Positions 57,674 to 64,000 of a DNA stretch of 64,000 nucleotides are shown here, one piece after another. Source of the DNA: Miltoncostaea sp963762825. GTDB taxonomy: Bacteria; Actinomycetota; Thermoleophilia; Miltoncostaeales; Miltoncostaeaceae. Under the pieces are notes generated by a model that did no database searches, was not told the DNA's origin, and saw only the letters and a program-made list of their open reading frames with translations. The position numbers were made by a program, and so were the translations under genes. Numbering within the stretch: the stretch's first letter is position 1; the number at the start of each line of letters is the position of its first letter. The stretch covers positions 806,001-870,000 of the forward strand of contig CAVXLZ010000002.1 in assembly GCA_963762825.1 (NCBI GenBank). Reading direction: 5' to 3'.

Positions 57674-58678
57674 ATGGATCGCACCGCCCTCTCCTCTCTG
57701 CTGGCCGAATGGGGCCAGCCCGCCTACCGTGCCCGCCAGGCGATCGAGGCCCAGCGATCGGGCGCCGAGGGGTGGTCCGATGTGAGCACCCTGCCGCTGA
57801 CCCTCCGCGAGCGCCTCGCGGAGTCGCTCCCCTTCTGGGCCCTCGCGCCCGACGACAGGGTGGAGTCGCGTGACGGCACCGTGAAGTGGGCGCTGCGCGC
57901 GGTGGACGGCGCGGTGGTCGAGGCCGTCCTGATCGCCCACGCCGAGGGCCGTCGCACGGTCTGCGTGTCCAGCCAGGTCGGCTGCGCGCTGGGCTGCAAG
58001 TTCTGCGCCACCGGCGCCATGGGTCCCGGCCGCAACATGACGGCATCCGAGATCGTCGATCAGGTCGTGCTGGCGGGGCGCGAGTCCGAGTCGCAGGGCG
58101 CGCGCCTCACCAACGTCGTCTTCATGGGCATGGGCGAGCCGATGCAGAATCTCGATGCCGTGCTCGAGGCGTGCGGCACGATCAACCACCCCGAGGGCAT
58201 CGGGATCTCCGCCCGGCGGATCGCCATCTCCACGGTCGGCTGGGTCCCCGGTATCGCGACGCTCGCCGAGCACCCCCTGCCGGTTCGCCTCGCGATCTCG
58301 CTCCACGCGGCGGACGACGCCACCCGCACCTCTCTGATGCCCATCAACGCGCGCTACCCGATCGCCAGCCTGTTGGCGGCGTGCCGGCGCTACTGCGACA
58401 CCACCGGCCGCCGCGTGTTCATCGAGTATCTGCTGCTCGAGGGCGTCAACGACTCCCCCGCCGACGCACGGCGGCTGGCGCGTCTGCTGCGCGACGGTCG
58501 TTTCCACGTGAACCTGATCGAGTACAACGCCGCCGGGGGCGACTACACCGGCAGTTCCTATGGCCGCCGCGAGGTGTTCATGCGCGCGCTCTCCGAGCTG
58601 GGGCTCGAGGCGTCGGTGCGACGCTCCCGCGGAGCGGACGTCGCCGCGGCGTGCGGCCAGCTCGCCCGGAGCCGCTGA
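57674..58678 (+). CDS. rlmN: Dual-specificity 23S rRNA/tRNA (adenine-C2) methyltransferase RlmN
   Basis: 334 aa radical SAM enzyme. The Fe-S cysteines CALGCKFC are at 104, 108 and 111, preceded by VCVSSQVG and followed by ATGAMGPGRN. The methyl-accepting/resolving Cys is at 328 (AACGQL) near the C-terminus. VVFMGMGEPMQNLDAV is the GGE-like motif. It methylates A2503 of 23S rRNA and A37 of some tRNAs. The ATG is leaderless. Confidence 0.95.
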   Translation: MDRTALSSLLAEWGQPAYRARQAIEAQRSGAEGWSDVSTLPLTLRERLAESLPFWALAPDDRVESRDGTVKWALRAVDGAVVEAVLIAHAEGRRTVCVSSQVGCALGCKFCATGAMGPGRNMTASEIVDQVVLAGRESESQGARLTNVVFMGMGEPMQNLDAVLEACGTINHPEGIGISARRIAISTVGWVPGIATLAEHPLPVRLAISLHAADDATRTSLMPINARYPIASLLAACRRYCDTTGRRVFIEYLLLEGVNDSPADARRLARLLRDGRFHVNLIEYNAAGGDYTGSSYGRREVFMRALSELGLEASVRRSRGADVAAACGQLARSR

Positions 58679-58704
58679 GCCCGGATCGGACCGCTCCGGC
58701 CGGG

Positions 58705-59175
58705 TCACGCCGTGCAGGCCGCGAGAGCCGCGAAGTACTCCTCCTCGTCGGGCAGCTGCCCCGGGTTGTCGGTTCGCGACATCCCGCGCACGATCCCGGA
58801 CCGGTCGATCACGAAGGTCGCCCTCCCCGCCACCCCGAACGCCTCGAGGTAGACGCCGTACGCCCGGCTCACGGCACCCTTGGGCTCGAAGTCGGCCAGC
58901 AGCACCACATCGGTGAGCCCGAGACCCTCCGCGAAGCGCCCCTGCGAGTAGATGGAGTTGACCGACACCCCGAGCACCTGAGCGCCCCCCTCGGCATAGC
59001 GCGCGGCACTCGCGCCGATCTGGGTGAGCTGGATCGTGCAGACGTCGCTGAACGCGGCCGGATAGAACACCAGGACGACGTTGCGCAGACCGCGGAAGGA
59101 CGAGAGCGTCACCCCCTCGCCCTCGGGGTTGCTCAGGGTGAAATCGGGGGCCTCTCGGCCGACCTCGACCGCCAT
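58705..59175 (-). CDS. Peroxiredoxin (AhpC/TSA, AhpE/BCP-like)
   Basis: 156 aa. The peroxidatic site is VFYPAAFSDVCTIQL with Cys46 and Ser43 in the T/S-x-x-C motif, and DFTLSNPEGEGVTLSSFRG precedes it. A second cysteine lies at the extreme C-terminus (AACTA). It reduces peroxides with thioredoxin or mycoredoxin-type donors. ATG 59175 has GAGGAG upstream and a TAGGGT box at 59208-59213. Confidence 0.9.
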   Translation of the reverse strand: MAVEVGREAPDFTLSNPEGEGVTLSSFRGLRNVVLVFYPAAFSDVCTIQLTQIGASAARYAEGGAQVLGVSVNSIYSQGRFAEGLGLTDVVLLADFEPKGAVSRAYGVYLEAFGVAGRATFVIDRSGIVRGMSRTDNPGQLPDEEEYFAALAACTA

Positions 59176-59207
59176 CGCGGGCTCCTCGCTCGTGGGCGTC
59201 GAGGCCG

Positions 59208-59213
59208 ACCCTA
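59208..59213 (-). promoter_or_regulatory. Putative -10 box of the peroxiredoxin gene
   Basis: CACTAGGGT on the minus strand includes TAGGGT, with a leader of about 25 nt containing GAGGAG before ATG 59175. Confidence 0.45.
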
Positions 59214-59249
59214 GTGACGGGTCGCGCGCACGGGCCCGCCATCGGGCGC

Positions 59250-59255
59250 TAACGT
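59250..59255 (+). promoter_or_regulatory. -10 box of leaderless small membrane protein gene
   Basis: TAACGT is followed by 7 bases and ATG 59263. Confidence 0.5.
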
Positions 59256-59262
59256 CCGCCCA

Positions 59263-59472
59263 ATGTCGGAGACCCCGGAGAAGCCACGCCGCTCCGCCCG
59301 GCCGCCCGAGACCGGGTGGGAGCTCGGAGCGAGCGGTCTCACCAAGGTCGCATGGGGCATCCTCGCCCTGCTGCTGGTGGCCCTCGGCGTTCTCCTCTTG
59401 ATCAGCGGCTACATCGGATACGGCGGGATGATCCTGATCCTGGCCGCCGCCGCCGCCGTGAACCTTCTCTGA
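59263..59472 (+). CDS. Small two-helix membrane protein
   Basis: 69 aa. A charged N-terminal third is followed by two helices (about 29-47 and 49-67). No family is recognised. The leaderless-type promoter before the ATG supports expression. Confidence 0.65.
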   Translation: MSETPEKPRRSARPPETGWELGASGLTKVAWGILALLLVALGVLLLISGYIGYGGMILILAAAAAVNLL

Positions 59473-59488
59473 GCCCGGATCCCGTCTG

Positions 59489-59719
59489 ATGCGGCGCCCG
59501 CACGCCCGGCATCCGCGATCTGGCACCGGATCCGGGCTGAGCCCGAACGCCGCCGCCGAGGCGCTGGCCCACGCGCTGCGCACGGCGCTGCCGGACGCCG
59601 ATCCGTTCGAGGTCGACGCCGATGCGCTGGCGCACTCGGTGGCCGCCGCGGGCGCCGATCCGGCCGACGATGCGCTGGTGGCCGCCGCCCTCGTGGCCTG
59701 GGAGTCGCTCATCCACTGA
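59489..59719 (+). CDS. Small hypothetical protein
   Basis: 76 aa, Ala/Asp-rich helical after a basic N-terminus (NAAAEALAHALRTAL, DALVAAALVAWESLIH). No family or ribosome site is recognised. It is kept because it fills the gap between two plus-strand genes and has genome-like codon use. It could be spurious. Confidence 0.4.
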   Translation: MRRPHARHPRSGTGSGLSPNAAAEALAHALRTALPDADPFEVDADALAHSVAAAGADPADDALVAAALVAWESLIH

Positions 59720-59765
59720 AGCCATCCGGCCCGGCGGATGGTCGACCCCCGGCACCGGTAGCGGT

Positions 59766-59771
59766 TACAGT
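59766..59771 (+). promoter_or_regulatory. Putative -10 box of the amino-acid ABC operon
   Basis: TACAGT lies about 27 bases before ATG 59798, with GGGAGGG in the leader. Confidence 0.45.
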
Positions 59772-59797
59772 CACCCGCAATCCGATGGGAGGGTGGC

Positions 59798-60610
59798 ATG
59801 AAAAGGCTTCTCTGGGTGGTGGCGATCGCCGCCCTGGCATTGGGCGTCGCGGCGTGCGGGAGCGATGGTGGCGATGCGGGGGCGAGCACGCCCGCGACAT
59901 CCGGTACGACCGCCGATCTCGGGCTGATCACGCCCGGCGAGCTGACGGTTGCGAGCGACATCCCGTACGCGCCGTTCGAGTTCACCGAGCCGGGTTCGCC
60001 CCAGGCCGTGGGCTTCGACGTCGACATGGTGACGGCGATCGCCAAGACGCTCGGCATCACGGACGTGAAGTTCGTGGACCAGTCGTTCGACAGCATCATC
60101 CTGAGCATCAAGCAGGGCCGCTTCGACATGTCAGCCTCGTCGTGGACGGTCACCCCCGAGCGCGCCAAGGAGGTCGCCTTCGGCGACGTCTACTTCAGCG
60201 CCAATCAGGCAATTCTCGTGGGGAAGGACTCGGATGTCGCAAAGCTGGACGATCTGACGGGCAAGAAGATCGGCGTCCAGCGGGCGACCGTCGGCGCCGA
60301 TCTGGCAGCGACGGTGCCGGGCGCCAAGGTGCTGCGCTACGAGAGCGGCGACGACGCCTTCAACGCCCTCGCCCAGGGGCGCGTCGATGCTGCGATCACC
60401 GACTTCCCGGTGGTGGCCTACGCCGCCGCCCAGAAGCCGACCCTCAAGGTTGCCGCCGAGGTGCCGGGCAACCTCGGGCTCGGGCTGATGTTCCCGCAGG
60501 AGAGCACCGCCCTGAAGGACGCTTTCAACCAGGGCCTCGCGGCGATCAAGGCCGACGGCACCTACGACGAGATCTACGCGAAGTGGTTCGGCGAGGCGCC
60601 GCCCTCGTAG
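59798..60610 (+). CDS. Polar amino-acid ABC transporter substrate-binding lipoprotein
   Basis: 270 aa. A type II signal peptide has its lipobox ending at Cys20 (ALGVAAC). The SBP_bac_3 pattern is clear: LTVASDIPYAPFEFTE, AVGFDVDMVTAIAKTLG, FDSIILSIKQGRFDMSASSWTVTPERAKEVAF and NALAQGRVDAAITDFPV. GGGAGGG precedes the ATG. It captures an amino acid or related polar solute for the permease and ATPase encoded next. Confidence 0.94.
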   Translation: MKRLLWVVAIAALALGVAACGSDGGDAGASTPATSGTTADLGLITPGELTVASDIPYAPFEFTEPGSPQAVGFDVDMVTAIAKTLGITDVKFVDQSFDSIILSIKQGRFDMSASSWTVTPERAKEVAFGDVYFSANQAILVGKDSDVAKLDDLTGKKIGVQRATVGADLAATVPGAKVLRYESGDDAFNALAQGRVDAAITDFPVVAYAAAQKPTLKVAAEVPGNLGLGLMFPQESTALKDAFNQGLAAIKADGTYDEIYAKWFGEAPPS

Positions 60611-60642
60611 GTATCTGACGATCGACAGCGAGGGGTCGCGCC

Positions 60643-61383
60643 GTGGATGAGGTCATCCGCCAGTACTTCGACTGGGACGCGGCGCGGCCCTACCTGCCCG
60701 ATCTGGCCCGCGGTTTCTGGGTCACGATCCAGATCGCCCTGCTCGCCGAGCTCATCTGCCTCACCCTCGGCATGGTGCTGGCCGTCGCGCGCCAGGCCGG
60801 GCGGGGAGCCCGGAGTGCGCCGGGGCGGATCGCCGGCGCCGCCGTGCGCGGTCTGGCGGTCGTCTACATCAACTTCTTCCGCGCGGTGCCGGCTCTCCTC
60901 GTGCTGGTGCTCATGGCCGGGAGTTTCCCGTTCCTGCCCATTCCGGTGATCAGCGACCTGACGACGTTCCAGATCGCCTTCATCGCGCTGGGCCTCACTT
61001 ATGCCGCCTACATCGCCGAGGTCTACCGCGCCGGTATCGAGTCGGTCGATCGCGGGCAGACCGAGGCGGCGCGCAGCCTCGGGATGGGCAGTGGCAAGGC
61101 CATGCGGCTGATCGTGCTCCCCCAGGCCGTGCGCCGGGTCCTGCCGCCGCTCATGAACGACTTCATCGCCCTCACCAAGGACGTCGCGCTCGTGAGCGTC
61201 CTCGCGGTGCAGGACGTCGTCGCCGTGGCCCGCGACGCCCAGTCGGTGACCTTCAACTCCTCGACCCTGGTTGTGGCGGCCGTCTTCTACCTCGCGTTCA
61301 CGCTCCCCCTGATCTGGGTCCTCGATCGCGTCATCGCCCGCGACAAGCGCCGCCTCAGCCGCGGCGCGATCGTTTCGCCGTGA
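60643..61383 (+). CDS. Polar amino-acid ABC transporter permease
   Basis: 246 aa with about 5-6 helices. HisM/GlnP-family marks are YINFFRAVPALLVL, YIAEVYRAGIESVDRGQTEAARSLGMGSGKAMRLIVLPQAVRRVLPPLMNDFIALTKDVALVSVL (EAA-type loop contacting the ATPase). The 3' end overlaps the ATPase start by 4 bases (GTGA). Confidence 0.94.
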   Translation: MDEVIRQYFDWDAARPYLPDLARGFWVTIQIALLAELICLTLGMVLAVARQAGRGARSAPGRIAGAAVRGLAVVYINFFRAVPALLVLVLMAGSFPFLPIPVISDLTTFQIAFIALGLTYAAYIAEVYRAGIESVDRGQTEAARSLGMGSGKAMRLIVLPQAVRRVLPPLMNDFIALTKDVALVSVLAVQDVVAVARDAQSVTFNSSTLVVAAVFYLAFTLPLIWVLDRVIARDKRRLSRGAIVSP

Positions 61384-62115
61384 CCACGATCCGGGCCACG
61401 GGCCTCGTCAAGAGCTTCGGCGCGAACACGGTTCTGGCGGGCGTCGATCTCGAGGTGGCCGACGGCGAGGTGGTCTGCGTCATCGGCCCCTCGGGGTCGG
61501 GCAAGTTCGACTCTGCTGCGCTGTCTCAACCTGCTCGAGATCCCGACCGAGGGGCGGATCTTCCTCGGAGACGCGGAGCTCACGGCCGCCGACGCACCGG
61601 TGGACGCCCTGCGCAGGCGCATCGGCATGGTCTTCCAGTCGTTCAACCTCTTCCCGCACCGGACCGTGCTCGACAACATCGCCCTGGCGCCGATCAACGT
61701 CCTCGGTCTGGACAAGGAGACCGCCCATGCCCGGGCGCGGACGCTGCTCGCGCGCGTGGGCCTGGAGGACCGCGCCTCGGAGCATCCCGCGCGCCTCTCC
61801 GGCGGGCAGCAGCAGCGCGTCGCGATCGCCCGGGCGCTTGCGATGGAGCCGTCGGCGATGCTCTTCGACGAGGTGACGAGCGCGCTCGACCCCGAGCTGG
61901 TGAAGGACGTGCTCGGGGTGATGCGCTCGCTGGCCGAGGCCGGCATGACCATGGTGGTCGTCACCCACGAGATGGGTTTCGCGCGCGAGGTGGCCGACCG
62001 GGTGGTCTTCATGGACGAGGGCATCATCGTGGAGCAGGGCGACCCCGCCCAGGTCCTCGGCGCCCCGCAGCAGGAGCGCACCAAGCGCTTCCTGTCGCGG
62101 GTGCTCGACGGGTAG
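61380..62115 (+). pseudogene. Polar amino-acid ABC transporter ATPase, frameshifted in Walker A
   Basis: The first 42 codons (TGLVKSFGANTVLAGVDLEV, GPSGSGK) and the remainder from STLLRCLNLLEIP onward are in different frames. One extra T at 61506-61507 (AAGTTCG instead of AAGTCG) breaks the Walker A motif GPSGSGKST. Removing it gives a normal 244-aa GlnQ-type ATPase with FQSFNLFPH, LSGGQQQRVAIARAL, LFDEVTSALDPE and VVTHEMGF. The rest is undamaged, so this is a recent mutation or a sequencing error. If real, the transporter is inactive, because a shifted Walker A cannot bind ATP. Confidence 0.9.
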
Positions 62116-62138
62116 CCCTCCGCCCCCTCGGCTGTGCA

Positions 62139-62849
62139 TCAGCGACCCGGGGGTGGTGAGCCGAACTCCCGCTGAACCGCGTCGAGCGCGAGCAGCTCCT
62201 CGAGCGCCGCGGGCTCGGGCGCCAGGCCCAGCCGGCGCGCGAGGGCATCGGCAAGGGCCTCCTCGACCCGGACCCGGTCGGGATCGCCGCCCTCGGCGGC
62301 GATCGAGGTCGCCGCCACGTCGGGGGCCCCGCACGCGGTCATCGCCCGGAACCACTCCAGGTCGGGGTCGCGATTCAGGGAGAGGCCGTGGCTCGTGACA
62401 CCGCCGCTGACGCGGATGCCGACACTCCCGAGTTTGCGACCCCCGGCGTAGAGGCCCATCGCGTCGGAGCCCGGAGCTGCGGACACGATGCCGGCCGCGT
62501 CGGCCATCGATCCGACCAGCGCCTCCACGAACTCCCGGACGCGTCTTCCCGCCCTCAGGTCGGCGATCGCGTAGCCCACCGTCTGGCCGGGGCCGTGCCA
62601 GGTCATCTGCCCGCCCCGGTCCACCGCCACGAACGACGCGCCCATGGCCGCCAGCGACCGGTCGTCGAGGAAGAGATCCTCCCGTCGGCCGTGGCGCCCG
62701 GAGGTGAAGGTGGGCGGATGCTCGAGCAGCCAGAGCACGTCGGGGATGTCGCCCCGCCCCCGCGCCGCCGCCAGGGCGCGCTGAACCTCCCACGCGCGCT
62801 GGTAGTCGATCGTCGCGGTGCGGACGAGGAGTGCCGGTCGCGACCTCAT
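62139..62849 (-). CDS. lipB: Octanoyl-[ACP]:protein transferase LipB
   Basis: 236 aa. Catalytic Lys139 in GGRKLGSVGIR and Cys173 in TACGAPDV, plus GGQMTWHGPGQ (His85), match LipB. It moves octanoate from ACP to lipoyl domains in lipoate biosynthesis. ATG 62849 overlaps the GNAT stop (ATGA). lipA is not in the window. The 3' end faces the ABC ATPase gene across 23 bases. Confidence 0.94.
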   Translation of the reverse strand: MRSRPALLVRTATIDYQRAWEVQRALAAARGRGDIPDVLWLLEHPPTFTSGRHGRREDLFLDDRSLAAMGASFVAVDRGGQMTWHGPGQTVGYAIADLRAGRRVREFVEALVGSMADAAGIVSAAPGSDAMGLYAGGRKLGSVGIRVSGGVTSHGLSLNRDPDLEWFRAMTACGAPDVAATSIAAEGGDPDRVRVEEALADALARRLGLAPEPAALEELLALDAVQREFGSPPPGR

Positions 62850-63358
62850 CCGGCGTCCACTTCGAGGTGGCGCTCCACGATGGTCACGTCCCTCCAGGCC
62901 CCTTCCCGTCGCCCGTGGGCGCGATGCGTCCCCACCGTGCGGAAGCCGGAGCCGAGCGCCAGGGCGAGCCCCGCGGCGTTCTCCGGGAGGATCATCCCGA
63001 CGAGCTTCCAGTAGCCGTACGAGGGGGCCGCCTCGGTCAGCGCCGCGAGCATCAGCCGCCCGAATCCCCGCCCGTGGTACACCCCGGCGACGTAGACCGT
63101 GTACTCGCCGACCCCCTCGTACCAGGAGCGGTGGGAGAAGGGGGCGATCGCCGACCAGGCCACCACGTCGTCCTCGATCGTCCCGCACCAGACCGGCGCC
63201 CGCCGCGGGCGGGCCGCCAGCCAGGCCCGTCGCTCGTCGGCGCTGTGCGGCCCGGTGGCGAAGGTGGCGAGGCCTCCGGACGCCGCCTCGTCGTAGATTG
63301 CGCCGATCGCGTGCGCGTCACTGCTCGCGGCGGGGCGGATGACGAACGGAGCGTTCAC
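62846..63358 (-). CDS. GNAT-family N-acetyltransferase
   Basis: 170 aa from GTG 63358, 8 bases after TAGAGT. The acetyl-CoA loop is HGRGFGRLML, preceded by GEYTVYVAGVY. The overall pattern (IRPAASSDAHAIGAIYDEA, GSGFRTVGTHRAHGRREGAWRDV) is that of the phosphinothricin/methionine-sulfoximine acetyltransferase group. The acceptor is unknown. It is coupled to lipB by ATGA. Confidence 0.88.
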   Translation of the reverse strand: MNAPFVIRPAASSDAHAIGAIYDEAASGGLATFATGPHSADERRAWLAARPRRAPVWCGTIEDDVVAWSAIAPFSHRSWYEGVGEYTVYVAGVYHGRGFGRLMLAALTEAAPSYGYWKLVGMILPENAAGLALALGSGFRTVGTHRAHGRREGAWRDVTIVERHLEVDAG

Positions 63359-63366
63359 AGTCGCCC

Positions 63367-63372
63367 ACTCTA
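63367..63372 (-). promoter_or_regulatory. -10 box of leaderless GNAT-lipB transcript
   Basis: GGCACTAGAGT on the minus strand contains TAGAGT, 8 bases before GTG 63358. A mirrored GGCACTAGTCT lies at 63454-63464 on the plus strand, facing the next gene. Confidence 0.5.
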
Positions 63373-63458
63373 GTGCCGTGCCCGCCGGCGTTGGCCGCGT
63401 TCCGGCCGCCCTCATCGGCAGCGAGCCAGAAGCATCCGACGTTTCGGCGACGCGGCAC

Positions 63459-63464
63459 TAGTCT
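63459..63464 (+). promoter_or_regulatory. Putative -10 box of the RCC1-repeat gene
   Basis: TAGTCT in GGCACTAGTCT on the plus strand; TAGGGT at 63479-63484 is an alternative. AGGATAGGA lies directly before ATG 63529. The gap holds nothing else recognisable. Confidence 0.35.
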
Positions 63465-63528
63465 TCCGCCAGAAGGCCTAGGGTGTAGTGACGAGCTGGT
63501 CCGAGCTGTGGTACGAAACAGGATAGGA

Positions 63529-64000
63529 ATGACGAGAAAATCCGCCCACTGGGCGTGGCTCGTGGCATCCCTCGCGGCTGTCACCCTCTTCTCGCTGCTC
63601 GCGGCGCCGAAGGCCACCTCCGAGCAGGCGTCGTCGGACACCCGGCGCGCACAGGCCGGCTACATCGATGCCGGAGACGAGCACACCTGCGCGATCCTCG
63701 CCGACCGCTCCGTGCGCTGCTGGGGAAAGGGCCTCGCCGGCCGCCTCGGCTACGGGAACGAGAGCAACGTGCTCACGGCCGGAGCCTCCGGGCCGGTGAA
63801 CGTCGGAGCCGGTCGCAGCGCTCGCGCGATCGTCGCCGGCGACTTCCACACGTGCGCGATCCTCGACGATGGCAGCGTCCGCTGCTGGGGCTTCGGCGCC
63901 AACGGTCGCCTCGGCTACGCGAGCTCGGCCAACGTCCTCTCGCCCGCGCAGGCACCGGCGGTGGACCTCGGGCCCGGCCGGACCGCCACGGCCATCACCG
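63529..64000 (+). CDS. Secreted RCC1/BLIP-II-type beta-propeller repeat protein (partial, 3' end outside)
   Basis: The first 157 codons are present. A signal peptide (WAWLVASLAAVTLFSLLAA) is followed by repeats of about 55 residues: AGDEHTCAILADRSVRCWGKGLAGRLGYG and AGDFHTCAILDDGSVRCWGFGANGRLGYA. The pattern H-T-C-x-x-x-x-x-G-x-x-x-C-W-G-x-x-x-x-G-x-L-G is the Cys-containing RCC1-like repeat of bacterial secreted propellers. It starts at ATG 63529 with a near-perfect AGGA site. The function is unknown; members bind proteins or cell surfaces. Confidence 0.88.
   Translation, partial: MTRKSAHWAWLVASLAAVTLFSLLAAPKATSEQASSDTRRAQAGYIDAGDEHTCAILADRSVRCWGKGLAGRLGYGNESNVLTAGASGPVNVGAGRSARAIVAGDFHTCAILDDGSVRCWGFGANGRLGYASSANVLSPAQAPAVDLGPGRTATAIT

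Noticed and set aside
61500..61510. Programmed frameshifting in the ABC ATPase
   Set aside because: There is no slippery heptamer, downstream structure or family precedent, and the shift would interrupt Walker A.
1..64000. CRISPR arrays, prophage, toxin-antitoxin or secretion-system islands
   Set aside because: No regularly spaced repeats, cas, integrase, terminase or typical toxin motifs were found on either strand. The XRE gene pairs with a membrane protein, not with a recognised toxin.

Overview
The window is a very GC-rich stretch (my estimate about 70%) of a bacterial chromosome. It reads as Actinomycetota and probably class Thermoleophilia, though the class is a weak guess. The reasons are F420-type LLM oxidoreductases, an actinobacterial CsoR-family repressor, many leaderless GTG/ATG starts, tight ATGA/GTGA gene coupling, and a polysaccharide, Tat and PBP set typical of a monoderm envelope. 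The left end is close to the replication origin. It holds the last codons of an R3H (Jag) gene, then rsmG with a near-perfect parS site inside its 5' end, then parA and parB.

Layout. (1) 1-8.8 kb: jag end, rsmG, parA, parB; a convergent GAF histidine kinase/LuxR regulator pair; tRNA-Ile(GAU); bifunctional nuclease; chorismate mutase; tatA-tatC; an ABC ATPase; a UDP-glucuronate decarboxylase. (2) 8.8-29.7 kb: a long minus-strand surface-polysaccharide locus. From its promoter end it encodes an LLM oxidoreductase, a frameshifted exported protein, a glycosidase, a methyltransferase, a FlgD/Ig-like exported protein, O-antigen ligase/Wzy no. 1, GT4, O-antigen ligase/Wzy no. 2, GT4, ATP-grasp, a deacetylase-GT4 fusion, GT4, a sugar-phosphate transferase, Wzz, two PQQ-type propeller proteins, a MurJ-type flippase and UXS. 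Together these are all parts of a Wzx/Wzy-type pathway. Nearly every junction is a 4-base overlap. (3) 29.8-33 kb: a small XRE regulator with a membrane protein and a long inverted-repeat operator; mogA, moaC and a GT20 (OtsA-like) gene. (4) 33-45.4 kb: a second glycoconjugate/lipid locus with a dead M28-like membrane protein, a polyprenyl-phosphate GT2, GT4, a methyltransferase, an LPG-synthase-like flippase, DUF2079, a PIG-V-like mannosyltransferase, an EEP hydrolase, a YdjM-like protein and a GT-C-like protein. (5) 45.5-50.6 kb: class A PBP with a Pro-rich tail, an exported protein, a HAD hydrolase, a Pro/Ala-rich exported protein and a degenerate receiver. (6) 50.7-52.9 kb: trxB-trxA-fmdB-csoR, with a textbook CsoR-type operator in the divergent promoter shared with a small zinc-ribbon gene. 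(7) 53-64 kb: an MFS exporter, an LLM oxidoreductase, an MhqO/MhqD-like electrophile operon with a palindromic operator, rlmN, a peroxiredoxin, a polar amino-acid ABC transporter whose ATPase is frameshifted in Walker A, lipB, a GNAT, and the start of a secreted RCC1-repeat protein.

The most notable signals are these: the thioredoxin operon tied to a CsoR paralogue that has lost the copper-ligand histidine; a recurrent TANNNT box 6-9 nt before start codons (leaderless promoters); two single-base frameshifts; the deacetylase-glycosyltransferase fusion; and a locus whose parts loosely resemble the eukaryotic GPI-anchor machinery (GAA1-, DPM1-, PIG-V- and EEP-like proteins), which is offered only as a hypothesis. 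No CRISPR array, insertion sequence, prophage or rRNA was seen. No gap without a gene exceeds about 180 bases.
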